The notes under the pieces were generated by a model. The model saw only the letters and a program-made list of their open reading frames with translations. It was not told where the DNA came from and searched no databases. Shown in pieces: positions 35,543 to 45,793 of a stretch of DNA of 64,000 bases (position 1 is the first letter of the stretch; every line of letters begins with the position of its first letter). This DNA is from Methylococcaceae bacterium UBA7658 (GTDB lineage: Bacteria > Pseudomonadota > Gammaproteobacteria > Methylococcales > Methylomonadaceae): the NCBI GenBank assembly GCA_002483425.1, contig DLHW01000052.1:31745-95744 (forward strand), in the 5' to 3' direction. A program made the position numbers and the translations under genes.

Positions 35543-36259
35543 TTATAACGGCCGGTGATAAAGCGAGAGTACTTGCTTAACATAATTTCGAGTTTCCGGA
35601 TAAGGCGGTATAGAATTATTGTATTTCATTACTGCGCCTTCTCCCGCGTTATAAGCGGCAACCGCTAACCCGAGATTATAATTGAACATATCGAGTAGAT
35701 CTTTTAGATAACGCGTACCGCCATCGACGTTCTGTTCTGGATCCGTTCTATTCATCACGCCGTAACGTTTTGCGGTGCCTGGCATTAACTGCATCAACCC
35801 GACCGCGCCTGTGCGGGAAACAGCGCTAGGATTATAAGCGGACTCCGCTTGGATTACAGCATGAACAAGCTTTTCATCGACTTGATTCCTGGACGCCGCA
35901 TCGGCGATAAGGCTAGAGAACTTGCTTTTGTTGTAAGCGCTTGGACTTGCGCCATAACTGTTGCTGCGGTAGTTATTGTCGGTGAGATGAAATAATGAGG
36001 GTAAATCGTAACCTGGCCTAAAGCTGTAGCGATTTGAGCTGGTTTTGATCACATGCCTCGCCAAACTCGGACGGGTATTTCTAAGATAAAGAATGCCGTC
36101 GGTATCGAACTTCTTGATAATTTTGCCTCTGACAGTATCGCTGCTGAGGTTGGTATAGGTAATTCGACCGCTGGAATCAACGATTTTCTTGATAACCGTT
36201 CCGGCATGCACGACCGGACAAGCGGATAGCGCAATCAATAAAAATACATTTTTTATCAT
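35543..36259 (-). CDS. Lytic transglycosylase with DUF4124-like N-terminus
   Basis: About 238 residues from the ATG at 36259, which leaves 10 bp to the purT stop; the longer frame to 36289 overlaps purT. A signal peptide ends near CPVVHAG. A DUF4124-like segment follows (IKKIVDSSGRITYTN), then a C-terminal SLT domain with catalytic Glu in VIQAESAYNPSAVSRTGAVGLMQLMP and AVAAYNAGEGAV. It cleaves peptidoglycan non-hydrolytically in the periplasm. It is the last gene of the purT run. Confidence 0.9.
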   Translation of the reverse strand: MIKNVFLLIALSACPVVHAGTVIKKIVDSSGRITYTNLSSDTVRGKIIKKFDTDGILYLRNTRPSLARHVIKTSSNRYSFRPGYDLPSLFHLTDNNYRSNSYGASPSAYNKSKFSSLIADAASRNQVDEKLVHAVIQAESAYNPSAVSRTGAVGLMQLMPGTAKRYGVMNRTDPEQNVDGGTRYLKDLLDMFNYNLGLAVAAYNAGEGAVMKYNNSIPPYPETRNYVKQVLSLYHRPL

Positions 36260-36269
36260 GATATACCTG

Positions 36270-37469
36270 CTAACATGGGAGAATCTCAATCAAATTTGCG
36301 GCTTGCACCGCTCGTTTTTTTGCTTCATCGACGCTTTCAGCCGCTGCCAAGGCAACGCCCATCCTGCGATTTTTTAAGGCCTCCGGTTTTCCGAATAGCC
36401 TTATTTCAGTGTTAGGCACCGCCAATGCTTTATCTAAGCCCTTATAAACTATTTCATTTGTTTCGATATCCGAGAGAATGACCGCACTAGCGCCTGGTGT
36501 TTGTAAACCGGTTAATACCGGTAAACCCAGGATTGCCCGCACATGCAATTCAAATTCATTCAGCTTTTGAGTCGTCATTGTAACCATACCGGTATCGTGC
36601 GGTCTGGGACTTACTTCACAAAACCAGACATCATCGCCTTTCACGAACAACTCGACCCCGAATAAGCCCACTCCGCCGAGCGCATCCGTCACCCGTTGCG
36701 CAATGTCTTTTGCTTTACCTAAGGCCGCTTCGCTCATTGCTTGCGGTTGCCAGCTTTGCCGGTAATCGCCCTGCTCTTGAATGTGACCCACAGGTTCGCA
36801 AAAATAGGTACGGACAACGCCTTCACCGTCCAATGCCCTGATTGTTAATAAGGTAATTTCAAAATCAAAGTCTATCTTAGCTTCGACAATTACTTTACCG
36901 GTATCGACCCTGCCACTGACTTTAGCATATTTCCACGCATCTTCAAGTTTTTCCAGGCTTTTTACCATTGTTTGGCCTTTACCGGAAGACGACATGGTGG
37001 GTTTAACGAAACAAGGATAGCCAATGCCATTCTCAACTGCGTCTTTAAGTTGTTCGAAACTTTGAGCGAATGCGTACTTCGAAGTGGGTAACTTAAGCTC
37101 TTCGGCTACCAGGGCACGAATCCCTTCCCGGTTCATCGTCAATTGGATTGCTTTCGCATTCGGCACGACTTTCGCCAGCCCCTCCGCCTCAATATCGCGC
37201 AACACCTCGGTCGCAATGGCTTCAATTTCCGGGATAATAATGTCGGGTTGCTCCAAATCAATGACTTTGCGCAATGCTTCGGCGTCGGTCATCGTAATGA
37301 CATGGCTGCGGTGGGCTATTTGCTGGGCAGGCGCATTGGCATAGCGATCAACGGCGATGACTTCGATTCCGTAACGTTGTAACGAGATCGCGATCTCTTT
37401 GCCCAACTCGCCCGAACCGAGCAACATGGCCTTGGTGGCGCTATTGGTTAACGCACTCCCTAATATCAT
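36270..37469 (-). CDS. purT: Formate-dependent GAR transformylase
   Basis: A 399-residue ATP-grasp enzyme. It begins with [29 protein letters not shown] and has the ATP-grasp segment [15 protein letters not shown] and the late [15 protein letters not shown]. It forms formyl-GAR from GAR, formate and ATP in purine synthesis. In a methylotroph it also links formate to biosynthesis. Its start overlaps the stop of the MutS-like gene by four bases. Confidence 0.96.
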   Translation of the reverse strand: MILGSALTNSATKAMLLGSGELGKEIAISLQRYGIEVIAVDRYANAPAQQIAHRSHVITMTDAEALRKVIDLEQPDIIIPEIEAIATEVLRDIEAEGLAKVVPNAKAIQLTMNREGIRALVAEELKLPTSKYAFAQSFEQLKDAVENGIGYPCFVKPTMSSSGKGQTMVKSLEKLEDAWKYAKVSGRVDTGKVIVEAKIDFDFEITLLTIRALDGEGVVRTYFCEPVGHIQEQGDYRQSWQPQAMSEAALGKAKDIAQRVTDALGGVGLFGVELFVKGDDVWFCEVSPRPHDTGMVTMTTQKLNEFELHVRAILGLPVLTGLQTPGASAVILSDIETNEIVYKGLDKALAVPNTEIRLFGKPEALKNRRMGVALAAAESVDEAKKRAVQAANLIEILPC

Positions 37470-39055
37470 TTTGATTTCGCTAAATAATTATCGATATCTT
37501 CTTTGGAGAAACCAATTTTTTTGGCCACCCGGTCGGCGTGACTAACCCTCGAAATACCGGGAATTAAACGGTATGTCGGCGCCTCCTTAGCAAATTCAAC
37601 TTGCATGGGGATGCCGGTTCCGGCGCTCGCGAATTGATCGACAAGTTGATGATTATGGGTTATCAGAATCGTACTATTGCCTTTCCGGTAAAAACCGTTG
37701 AGGACATTGGACGACGCTTCCATTTTTTCCTCAAAGGTTGTGCCTTCGGATAGTTCATCCAATACCACCAAGCTCTTAGCCGAGGTTGCCAGAAATATGT
37801 CCTTGGTGCGTTTAAGTTCGGTACCGAAACGGCCTTCGCCGTCGTCAAGGTGACTGATTTCGGGCGCTTGGTAAAAAACCTTATCGGCGACGGTTAAAGC
37901 TGCCGCTTTCGCCGGAATGTAGCAACCGATTTGTGACAGCACCTGAATTTGGGTAACGGTTTTACAGAAAGCCGTTTTACCGCCGCTATTCGGACCGGTC
38001 AGCAAGACCAATTTATCGTCGTCCAACACAAAATCATTACCGACATAATCGGGGTTTGCTTTTCCTAATACCGGATTAACCGCTGCGGTGAGATTGACCC
38101 GGTGATGTTTGGCGTCGTCGAATTTCGGCAGCACCGTAGCACACCCGAAGTTTTCCGAAAATTTGATGAACGAAAGCAATTCGTCTAATCGGCCTAAAGC
38201 ATCCAAAAATTCCCCGATAACCTCGGATTCTTTGTACAATTTCCGGAGCGGAATAATACAGTTATCTCTATCGTATCCGCCGATAATAGGAAAATAAAGC
38301 AACGCCAACGGCCCTAAAAAGACCGAAACCGCCGGTAATGACGGAGTGATATCGACAGGCGAAAACATCGAGATAAGCCAAAGCAACAAAACCAGCCCGG
38401 ATAACAAAAACGGTTTGAATATTTGCGGCTTAAAAATCACCGGAATAGGGAAACGCGAATTGCCTTGTTCTTCCTTACTTTTAATTTTACCTTCTACGAT
38501 GTAAACCGGCCCTGCCATAAGAGAAAATTCGCGGGTTTCGCTGAACGACTTTATTTTATCGATTAATTCATTGAGATATTTCGATTTTGGCGTTGCAACA
38601 CCGTGTGCTTGGCTTGCAGCTTCCTGAAAAAACCGGACGCCGTTTTTGTATTGGCGATAGCCGTAGCCTTCTATCTCGTTTTGCGCTCTGGATTGTGAAA
38701 AAGCACCCAAAAACTCGCCGAAAAACAATAAATAAAGATTTTTTTCATTCGCCGCGGCAGTTTCAACGATACTTTCGGCCTGTAGCCTCAAAGACGGACT
38801 TTTTGCAAGTTCCTTAACGGCGTCTTGTTTTGCCTTAATGGCTTTAATATCATTTAGCGGTTGGCACAAGGAGCGGAATAACACCGCTTTACCCACTGTG
38901 GTCGATGCATAATTCGCGGACTCAAAAACTTTGTCAATTTCTAGCGCGTTGAACGCGCTTTCGTCAATAACCGCCTCTCCTACCGGAAGTGGTTTATTAG
39001 ATTTTACGACCGGCCAAGGTTCGTTTTGCCAGCTTTTTAATATGGTTTCTTGCAT
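37466..39055 (-). CDS. MutS-related ATPase
   Basis: A 529-residue protein with only the MutS core and ATPase region. The Walker [12 protein letters not shown] lies near residue 351, Walker [16 protein letters not shown] near 440, and the His switch ILITHNH near 465. Two or three hydrophobic stretches around residues 205-250 ([16 protein letters not shown]) are unusual for MutS and suggest membrane contact. There is no N-terminal mismatch-binding domain, so this is a MutS-like paralogue and not the repair protein MutS. Role unknown. Confidence 0.85.
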   Translation of the reverse strand: MQETILKSWQNEPWPVVKSNKPLPVGEAVIDESAFNALEIDKVFESANYASTTVGKAVLFRSLCQPLNDIKAIKAKQDAVKELAKSPSLRLQAESIVETAAANEKNLYLLFFGEFLGAFSQSRAQNEIEGYGYRQYKNGVRFFQEAASQAHGVATPKSKYLNELIDKIKSFSETREFSLMAGPVYIVEGKIKSKEEQGNSRFPIPVIFKPQIFKPFLLSGLVLLLWLISMFSPVDITPSLPAVSVFLGPLALLYFPIIGGYDRDNCIIPLRKLYKESEVIGEFLDALGRLDELLSFIKFSENFGCATVLPKFDDAKHHRVNLTAAVNPVLGKANPDYVGNDFVLDDDKLVLLTGPNSGGKTAFCKTVTQIQVLSQIGCYIPAKAAALTVADKVFYQAPEISHLDDGEGRFGTELKRTKDIFLATSAKSLVVLDELSEGTTFEEKMEASSNVLNGFYRKGNSTILITHNHQLVDQFASAGTGIPMQVEFAKEAPTYRLIPGISRVSHADRVAKKIGFSKEDIDNYLAKSK

Positions 39056-39104
39056 TTAATCGCCCTTTTAATCATCGACATCGGATTCACATCTATTTAG
39101 CCGC

Positions 39105-40067
39105 TCAAAACCTTTCTTCCAGTATAGCCCTTATCGCAGCAACGTGCGCTTCCGAGTCATTCAGCGCGGGAATATAACGATAATCCCGGCCGCCCGCTTC
39201 GATGAACAGCGCCTTATTTTCCATGGCAATTTCTTCCAATGTTTCTAAGCAATCAACCGAAAAGCCGGGGCACACGATATCGACCGATTTAATACCTTGA
39301 CCCGGCAACTTTTGCAAGGTATCGGCGCAATAAGGTTTCAACCATTCCGCTTTCCCAAAACGGGATTGAAAAACCAGTAACCATTTTTTTTCGCCGAGAC
39401 CGAGTTTTTCAGCAATAAGTTTTGCCGTTTCTTGACATTGATGATAGTAAGGGTCGCCCAATTTGGTTAACAACTCGGGCAGACCGTGAAACGACATTAC
39501 GAGCAGTTCGTTTCTACCGTGCTCTTGCCAATACGCTTGAATTGATTCGGCTATTGCGTCGATGTAGCTTTCATGGCTGTGGTATCCGGCGATGAATTGA
39601 AAGTTGGGAAGATGCCGCCATTGATTCAATTCCTTAACAACATCGTCATATACCGAAGCCGAGGTCGTAGAGGAGTATTGCGGGTAAAGCGGCAGGATGA
39701 TTATATTTTCGATACCTTCCGCCTTGAACATCTGCAACTGACCGGCAACGGACGGTTCGCCGTAACGCATGGCGTAACTGATACTTTCGGATTTAAAGCT
39801 TTTAGCTAATCTTTCGCTCAGCAGGCGGGTAAAATAAACCAGCGGTGAACCTTGTCCGGTCCAAATTTTTTGGTATGCGGATGCCGACCGCTTCGGGCGG
39901 AAAGGCAACACAAACAAATGTAAAATCAACCACCAAACGGGTCTCGGGATATTAACAACTCGCGGATCCCATAGAAAATCCTTTAAAAACCGTCTTACCG
40001 CCGATGGCGTGGGCGCTGCGGGCGAACCTAAATTAACCAGCACTACCCCTGTTTTTTTCTCAACCAT
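39105..40067 (-). CDS. hemH: Ferrochelatase
   Basis: A 320-residue protein starting GVVLVNLGSPAAPTPSAVRRFLKDFL. Family motifs include LPLYPQYSSTT and LLVMSFHGLPELL, with the catalytic His, VVFQSRFGKAEWLKP-like and CPGFSVDCLETLEEIA, with the conserved Glu. It inserts iron into protoporphyrin IX. It is 15 bp downstream of folE. The cluster dusA-folE-hemH-mutS-like-purT reads on the minus strand. Confidence 0.96.
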   Translation of the reverse strand: MVEKKTGVVLVNLGSPAAPTPSAVRRFLKDFLWDPRVVNIPRPVWWLILHLFVLPFRPKRSASAYQKIWTGQGSPLVYFTRLLSERLAKSFKSESISYAMRYGEPSVAGQLQMFKAEGIENIIILPLYPQYSSTTSASVYDDVVKELNQWRHLPNFQFIAGYHSHESYIDAIAESIQAYWQEHGRNELLVMSFHGLPELLTKLGDPYYHQCQETAKLIAEKLGLGEKKWLLVFQSRFGKAEWLKPYCADTLQKLPGQGIKSVDIVCPGFSVDCLETLEEIAMENKALFIEAGGRDYRYIPALNDSEAHVAAIRAILEERF

Positions 40068-40082
40068 AAGCCGGAGTATAGG

Positions 40083-40625
40083 CTAACGGTTTATTAAGTT
40101 TAAAAACTCGGAACGGGTACTGATTTCCTTACGGAACGCCCCGGTCATCACGGAAGTCGTCATGATCGAATTTTGCTTTTCCACCCCTCGCATCATCATG
40201 CACAAATGCTTAGCTTCAATCACAACGGCAACCCCTCTAGCGCCTGTCGCGGTCTCGATCGCATCGGCAATTTGTTTCGTCAGTTTTTCCTGGATTTGTA
40301 GACGTCTAGCGTACATATCGATCACACGGGCAACTTTAGATAAGCCCATAACTTTGCCTTTAGGCAAGTACCCGACATGACATTTACCGATAAAAGGCAG
40401 CAAATGATGCTCGCAAAGCGAATACAATTCGATATCTTTTACGATCACCATATCCTCGGAGTCGGCAGTAAATATCGCACCGTTAAGCACTTCCTCCAAC
40501 GTTTTTTCATATCCGTTATTTAAGAACTTGAATGCTTTTGCCGCCCTTTTGGGTGTTTCAATTAAACCTTCACGATTGAGATCTTCCCCTATCGCTGCAA
40601 TAATTTTCGAAAAATATTCTTCCAT
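40083..40625 (-). CDS. folE: GTP cyclohydrolase I
   Basis: A 180-residue enzyme. Zinc and catalytic signatures are [12 protein letters not shown] and [13 protein letters not shown], with the central [21 protein letters not shown]. It converts GTP to dihydroneopterin triphosphate, the first step of folate and tetrahydromethanopterin-type pterin synthesis. Length is normal for the short bacterial form. Confidence 0.97.
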   Translation of the reverse strand: MEEYFSKIIAAIGEDLNREGLIETPKRAAKAFKFLNNGYEKTLEEVLNGAIFTADSEDMVIVKDIELYSLCEHHLLPFIGKCHVGYLPKGKVMGLSKVARVIDMYARRLQIQEKLTKQIADAIETATGARGVAVVIEAKHLCMMMRGVEKQNSIMTTSVMTGAFRKEISTRSEFLNLINR

Positions 40626-40662
40626 TGTGCGCTGATTTTATAATTAATTGCGGAAGTATACC

Positions 40663-41664
40663 TTAATGATTAGTAAATGCGATGGCGTCATGCACCACTT
40701 GGAGACCAGCACCCGGCTTTACAGCGTACTCGCTTAAATGCCGGCGCCACGCCCTAGCGCCGGGTTCGCCGTGAAATAAGCCAAGGATGTGGCGGGTAAT
40801 GTTATTTAATCGGATGCCGTTAGCAAGCTGTATTTCAATATAGAGCATCAGCAAATCCAATATCTCGTAACGTGATTTCTTAGGTGTAGGTAAGTTAAAA
40901 ATCCGCTGATCTACCTCTGCCAATAAATATGGGTTATGGTACGCTTCACGCCCCACCATTACACCGTCCAGCTCTTTATTCAGGTTTTCGGCATCGTCTA
41001 AATCGCAGATCCCACCATTGATAATGATATTTAAGTGGGGGAAATCTGCTTTAATTTGACGGACATCCTCGTAATTTAACGGCGGAATTTCCCTGTTTTC
41101 TTTTGGAGACAGCCCTTTTAACCATGCTTTACGGGCATGGATAATAAAAGTTTTGCAACCTGCAACTGAAATTTTTTTAACAAAATCGTGCAGTTCTTCA
41201 TAAGAGTCTTTCTCATCGACGCCGATTCTCGATTTAACCGTCACAGGAATCGAAACTGCTCGGGACATTTCCGATACGCAATCGGCCACCAATTCAGGTT
41301 CAAGCATTAAACACGCGCCGAAGCGCCCGTTTTGCACCCGGTCGCTGGGGCAACCGACATTCAAATTAACTTCATCGTAGCCGTAATCTTCTACCAGCTT
41401 TGCAGCAATAGCCAATTCCCTTGGATTACTACCACCAAGCTGGAAGGAGACGGGATGTTCCCTTTCGTCATATTGCAAAAAACGATGATGGTCGCCGTGG
41501 ATTAAAGCACCCGTCGTGACCATTTCGGTATAAAGCAACGCTTGATTGGAAATGAGCCGGTGAAAAAACCGGCAATGCCGGTCGGTCCAATCCATCATGG
41601 GGGCAACGCAGAACCTATGAGGTGCAATGCCGCTATTTACCTGGATATTGCTTGGATAATTCAT
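40663..41664 (-). CDS. dusA: tRNA-dihydrouridine(20/20a) synthase DusA
   Basis: A 333-residue flavoenzyme. It begins near [17 protein letters not shown] and has [21 protein letters not shown] with the catalytic Cys, then [12 protein letters not shown] and [17 protein letters not shown]. It reduces U20/U20a in tRNA. An integrated island abuts its 5' end. The first ATG at 41664 lies on the element side of the att segment, so the element appears to supply the first residues and probably the promoter. The gene itself is intact. Confidence 0.95.
   Translation of the reverse strand: MNYPSNIQVNSGIAPHRFCVAPMMDWTDRHCRFFHRLISNQALLYTEMVTTGALIHGDHHRFLQYDEREHPVSFQLGGSNPRELAIAAKLVEDYGYDEVNLNVGCPSDRVQNGRFGACLMLEPELVADCVSEMSRAVSIPVTVKSRIGVDEKDSYEELHDFVKKISVAGCKTFIIHARKAWLKGLSPKENREIPPLNYEDVRQIKADFPHLNIIINGGICDLDDAENLNKELDGVMVGREAYHNPYLLAEVDQRIFNLPTPKKSRYEILDLLMLYIEIQLANGIRLNNITRHILGLFHGEPGARAWRRHLSEYAVKPGAGLQVVHDAIAFTNH
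41595..41651. repeat. att site inside dusA (att1)
   Basis: It contains the core CAACGCAGAACCTATG at 41604-41619 within the segment encoding [10 protein letters not shown]. The similarity to the copy at 46297 continues with interruptions into the integrase leader (TGGATATTGC, then TTATTG/TTTTG words). Confidence 0.8.
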
Positions 41665-41692
41665 GAATATTTATTGATCTTTGGGATTATTT

Positions 41693-41754
41693 TTGCACTT
41701 TACCGCACTATATACGCACGATGAATTTCATCGTGCGGTAAAGTGGGGGTGCAA
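41693..41754 (+). promoter_or_regulatory. Competing hairpins covering the integrase ribosome site
   Basis: CTTTACCGCAC 41698-41708 is fully complementary to GTGCGGTAAAG 41733-41743. CGCACGATGA 41715-41724 is fully complementary to TCATCGTGCG 41728-41737 with a three-base loop. The two right arms overlap, so the folds exclude each other. TTGCAC 41693-41698 and GTGCAA 41749-41754 add an outer pair. The GGGGG ribosome site at 41745-41749 falls between arms. The second island copy near 46400-46440 has a decayed version. Confidence 0.55.
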
Positions 41755-41756
41755 TC

Positions 41757-42472
41757 ATGTCAAAGCCGACCAGGATAAAAAACAAAAATGGATTGGTATC
41801 TTACCGAATATTTATGCGAAAAACGATTGATGGAAATGAGCATAGGGAGAGCAAGACATTTTCAAAAAAAGAACTCGCGCAACAATGGCACGACAAACGC
41901 CTTCAAGAGCTTGAGTATGAGTTCATTCATGGCAGAACATTGGAAGATACCATTGGCGAGATTATTGCCCGGTATCAAGATCAATATGCCAATAGTTACG
42001 GACGCTCCAAAAACTACGACATTGCGCGGTTATTGAAGCACCCAATTGCAGAAATACCCTGTGCAAAGTTATCGGCAAAGCACATTATCGCCCATTGCGT
42101 AGAACGAAACAAAAGCGCAAAACCGCAGACCGTCCTGAATGATGTCATATGGTTGAGAACTATGCTTCGCACAATGAGTGCCACCGAAGGTTTGATTATC
42201 ATCCGGGCGTCTTCGAACGGGCAATGGTGGTTTTAAAACAGGAAAGATTAGTTGCCAAATCAGCTAGCCGTGACAGGCTGCCAAGATGAGTTGAATTACT
42301 TAAACTTACCCGATATTTTAAGAAGTTAAGCACCAAAACCCCCGTGTCCGATTTAATTTGGTTTGCTTACTTTTCCAGCCGAAGACTATCAGAAATAACC
42401 CGACTGGAATGGGTTGACAACAACAAACGGGCATCATCGATGCTGAGTAAAGTGGGCAGGGACGAGCCAAAT
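41757..42472 (+). pseudogene. DusA-type tyrosine integrase, broken
   Basis: An open frame of 159 codons holds the N-terminal arm-binding and SAM-like domain (RIKNKNGLVSYRIFMRK, then SYGRSKNYDIARLL and AKHIIAHCVERNKSAKPQTV). The reading frame then shifts around 42190-42280. The catalytic domain continues in another frame with VSDLIWFAYFSSRRLSEITRLEW, which includes the first catalytic Arg, up to about 42470. The remaining catalytic boxes are missing, replaced by DUF1016 sequence. It integrates into the adjacent dusA by family and position. It is inactive. Confidence 0.8.
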
Positions 42473-43051
42473 ATGGCGAACACTTGATTCAACGCCTAGC
42501 TGACGATCTGACAGCCCGATTTGGTCGAGGCTTTAGGGTGGTCAATTTGAGCCAAATGCGCCGTTTCCATTTGGCTTGACCTCCTGAACAAATTTTTCAG
42601 ACGGTGTCTGAAAAATTGAATATTGGGACATTACATATATCGCCTGGAATGTCCTCCTCACCCGATCTCGCTACGCTGGCTCGTCGCTTTTCCCTGCCCT
42701 GGTCTGCCTATGTGCGGCTGCTTTCTTTAAAGAATGAACGGTCCCCGCGCTTTTTACGAAACCGAAGCCCTGCGCGGCGGTTGGACAGTGCGGCAAATGG
42801 ATCGGCAAATTTCCAGCCAGTTTTACGAACGCACTACCCTGTCACGCAACATGGCGGCGATGCTGGAAAAGGGCGAGGTGGCACTATTGGGCGATGCACT
42901 TACACCTAAAGAAGCCATCAAAGCCACCTGCATATTGGAATTTCTGGATCTCAAGGATAAATATTCGGAATCTGATCTCGAAGACGCACTTATTCGGCGG
43001 TTATCGGCTCATTGTTCAAGGCAGGATCGCCAACACCTAATCCGTACTTGA
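42455..43051 (+). pseudogene. DUF1016/YhcG-type PDDEXK nuclease remnant
   Basis: Starting near 42455 one frame reads GRAKYGEHLIQRLADDLTAR, then an in-frame TGA, then SLPWSAYVRLLSLKNE. A frameshift near 42735 leads to RAFYETEALRGGWTVRQMDR, QISSQFYERTTLSRNMAAML and FLDLKDKYSESDLEDALIRRL, where it stops. This is the N-terminal domain and linker of DUF1016/YhcG proteins; the C-terminal PDDEXK nuclease domain is gone. The left end is fused directly to the broken integrase, so a deletion joined the two. Confidence 0.75.
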
Positions 43052-43057
43052 GAAAAG

Positions 43058-43243
43058 CTAGTCCACCCCAATAAAAAACAGTACGTTACATACGCTGCCT
43101 GGTTGTGATGTCAAGTTCTTTGCATAAGCGAACAGTCCTATCCTGACATTTTTTGGATCAGAAAACATATATTTAGAAATTAGGTCACCAAAATAATAAG
43201 TTACGCCGTTCTTTTTGTAGAGTTCTATGAATTTGGCCATCAA
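43058..43243 (-). CDS. Small hypothetical ORF in the island
   Basis: A 61-codon minus-strand frame with an ATG start (MMAKFIELYKKNGVTYYFGD). I do not recognise it. It has no clear ribosome site and lies in AT-rich island DNA between a pseudogene and the ATPase gene. It may be a fragment of a larger lost gene, and support is weak. Confidence 0.2.
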   Translation of the reverse strand: MMAKFIELYKKNGVTYYFGDLISKYMFSDPKNVRIGLFAYAKNLTSQPGSVCNVLFFIGVD

Positions 43244-43338
43244 ACACCCTATTTAATGTATAAACTTTCCCAATTTTTTTATATGTATTTCCCTATATTT
43301 AGTTGATTAATTCCCTGTTGCACGATATATTGGCTGCT

Positions 43339-44583
43339 ATGGACAAGCAATCCCAACTCTATCCACGGCATATCGAATCACGCATTGCTGAGGCGCTGGC
43401 GGATACACCCGTCGTAATGATTGTTGGCCCACGGCAAGCTGGCAAGACTACATTGGTTCGTCAGATTGCAGGCCAGGATCGCAAGTATTTCACGCTTGAC
43501 GATGCGTTGACCCTATTAGCGGCCAAAGAAGACCCGGTTGGGATGGTTCGCGGCCTGGATCGTGCCGTCATTGATGAAATCCAACGCGCCCCGGAATTGC
43601 TGCTCGCCATCAAAAAAACTGTCGATGAAGATCGCCGCCCTGGGCGCTTCCTGCTCACCGGATCGGCTAATTTGATGGCACTGCCCACTGTTGCCGATTC
43701 CCTTGCTGGGCGGATGGAAACCTTGACGTTGCTTCCGCTCTCGCAGGGTGAGATGCGAGGTGCCGCCCTCAATTGGTTAGACGAAGTTTTTGCTGGTAGA
43801 CTGCCTTCAGTCTCTACGCCGCTTGTGGGCGGGGAATTGGTCGAAGCAGTTTTTCAAGGCGGCTATCCAGAAGCAATTGTGCGAACCACTCATCGTCGGC
43901 GTACCGCTTGGAGCCGGCAATATTTAGATGCGATTATCCAACGCGATGTACGTGATGTGGCAAACATCGACCGGCTTGACCAACTGCCCCGTTTTTTGAA
44001 GGGATTGGCACATATTTCCGGTCAAATGTGCAACTACACCCAGTTAGGTGGTCAAGTGGGACTGGACCATAAAACTGCCTCCCGGTACATTGGTGTATTT
44101 GAAGAAATGTTCTTGCTCAAGCGCGTTGATGTTTGGGCCAGCAACCGGCTCAAACGGGTGGTAAAAACACCCAAATTGCAATTCATCGATTCCGGGTTAC
44201 TGGCTACCCTCGTTGACCTGACACCAGACTTGGCCGGTCAAAATCGCAGCCAGTTTGGCAATGTGCTGGAAACGTTCGTATACTCGGAACTGCTCAAGCA
44301 CACTACGAATTCCGAAGGCGACTATCAGTTATTCTACTACCGCGACCACGACCAGTACGAAGTCGATGTCGTTGCCGAAAATGCAGGGGGTCAATTGGTC
44401 GGTGTGGAAATCAAGGCATCGGCGACAATTAAGGAAAGTGACTTAAGAGGACTCAAGCGCTTGATAAGCGTTGCCAAAAGTCAATTTATGTTGGGGGTCA
44501 TACTTTACGATGGCACTGAGACCTTGCCGCTCGGTGATCGCCTATGGGCTGCGCCCATTTCGACCTTATGGGGACAACGCTAA
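43339..44583 (+). CDS. AAA_14/DUF4143 family ATP-binding protein
   Basis: About 414 residues from the ATG at 43339; an earlier TTG at 43303 has no better site. Walker A GPRQAGKT sits at residues 30-37, Walker B AVIDEIQRAPELL near residue 85, sensor-type LLTGSANLMALP follows, and the C-terminal DUF4143 part contains QLGGQVGLDHKTASRYI and VEIKASATIKESDLRGL, a PD-(D/E)XK-like VEIK strand. The gene looks intact, unlike its neighbours. These proteins are common island cargo of unproven function, sometimes linked to toxin-antitoxin or defence roles. Confidence 0.9.
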   Translation: MDKQSQLYPRHIESRIAEALADTPVVMIVGPRQAGKTTLVRQIAGQDRKYFTLDDALTLLAAKEDPVGMVRGLDRAVIDEIQRAPELLLAIKKTVDEDRRPGRFLLTGSANLMALPTVADSLAGRMETLTLLPLSQGEMRGAALNWLDEVFAGRLPSVSTPLVGGELVEAVFQGGYPEAIVRTTHRRRTAWSRQYLDAIIQRDVRDVANIDRLDQLPRFLKGLAHISGQMCNYTQLGGQVGLDHKTASRYIGVFEEMFLLKRVDVWASNRLKRVVKTPKLQFIDSGLLATLVDLTPDLAGQNRSQFGNVLETFVYSELLKHTTNSEGDYQLFYYRDHDQYEVDVVAENAGGQLVGVEIKASATIKESDLRGLKRLISVAKSQFMLGVILYDGTETLPLGDRLWAAPISTLWGQR

Positions 44584-44863
44584 CGATACCTATTTCCACT
44601 CGTATGGACTCTAAACAAAGTGGCCACAAGGATTCGTGCATATTGTTTTTTTGCACTCCCTACCTAAACTTTCGACTATGCGGCGCTTTGGTCTACCAAG
44701 TTTGTTGCGTTCATTCCATCCAAAATAAAAATGAGTTTACTCAAGCGAAAATTTACATTCGTGTTCAATCCGCTCGAAAAACTATTAGGTAACTTTCTAT
44801 TGATTAATAAAGCTTTTGAGGAGTATTCTGCTTTGAAATCTAGTAATAAAGGAGTCCCCTGTC

Positions 44864-45145
44864 ATGAGCCGCCATATAACCCTGCTTAGGGCAATATTTC
44901 AGGAACCGGTCAGTGCAAATATGCACTGGCGGGAAGTTGAATCATTGCTCCACCACTTGGGGGCGACCATAGAACCCGTCCATGGCGCCCGTTTTCGTGT
45001 GGTGCTCAACCAAATTGAATTTATCATGCACCACCCACACCACGGCAGTGAATGCACCAAGCAAGACATCAAACAACTACGGGAGCATCTCACCCAAGCA
45101 GGTATCAGCCCGTCACTCTACGAAGCTGATAAAAACCAACCTTAG
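44864..45145 (+). CDS. Orphan HicA-like protein
   Basis: A 93-residue protein resembling the longer HicA-type group: HWREVESLLHHLGATIEPVHGARFRVVLNQ, then HHPHHGSECTKQDIKQLREHL. An AAAGGAG ribosome site lies 9 bases before the ATG. In classic HicA the G-S-H turn supplies the catalytic His, but here it reads G-A-R, so RNase activity is uncertain unless the later H-H-P-H-H serves. No HicB gene follows; the next gene is HugZ-like. It is an orphan toxin-like gene. Confidence 0.65.
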   Translation: MSRHITLLRAIFQEPVSANMHWREVESLLHHLGATIEPVHGARFRVVLNQIEFIMHHPHHGSECTKQDIKQLREHLTQAGISPSLYEADKNQP

Positions 45146-45229
45146 CCGCTTTGGGTTACACTCGCCCTATTTTTATAGGTTGCAGAGCCAATTGGGATCG
45201 TTTGCCTGACACAATCAGTAAGCTTAAAA

Positions 45230-45733
45230 ATGAACGACACAGAAGACTTAACCGTAAGGGCAAACGCCTTGCAGGAACTGCTTGCCTCACAGCAAACACT
45301 GCTGCTGTCGACGGCATCAATAAATAATGAGCCTGACCTTAGCTATGCCCCCTTTGTACGGGATCAGGCGGGCTGTTTCTATATCTTTGTCAGCGAGCTT
45401 GCCGCCCATACTGCCAATTTGCTCGCTAATCCCAAAGCTTCGGTTATGTTTATCCGCCCGGAAGCTGATTCCCGTAACCTTTTTGCCCGTGAACGGGTGG
45501 TATTCAATTGTAAGGCCAGGGAAATAAGTCGTCATGAGGGAATTCACACTACCCAGTTAACGGCATTACAGGATAAGTTTGGCGAAGTAGTCAATTTGCT
45601 GCGTTCCTTATCCGATTTTCATTTATTTGCCTTATCTCCTGAAAGTGGCCGGTACGTTGCCGGGTTTGGCCAGGCGTACACGATTAATGTCAAAGATGGC
45701 TCAGTGTCCCCGTTTAGCAATAAGCAAAGCTGA
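45230..45733 (+). CDS. HugZ-like pyridoxamine 5'-phosphate oxidase-fold protein
   Basis: A 167-residue split-barrel protein. The start is QTLLLSTAS, followed by PDLSYAPFVRDQAGCFYIFVSELAAHTANLLANPKASVMFI and ending RYVAGFGQAYTI. The HTANLL-NP-KASVMFI and GRYVAGFGQA segments match HugZ-type proteins, some of which degrade heme. Length is shorter than full HugZ, which carries an extra C-terminal haem-binding domain. The role may be haem or flavin binding. It is island cargo with a long unclear spacer upstream. Confidence 0.8.
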   Translation: MNDTEDLTVRANALQELLASQQTLLLSTASINNEPDLSYAPFVRDQAGCFYIFVSELAAHTANLLANPKASVMFIRPEADSRNLFARERVVFNCKAREISRHEGIHTTQLTALQDKFGEVVNLLRSLSDFHLFALSPESGRYVAGFGQAYTINVKDGSVSPFSNKQS

Positions 45734-45793
45734 ACGGTTATAATGGTCGGTTATTAATGGTGTGTGCTATGCCGCAGGAATAACAACATGCCA

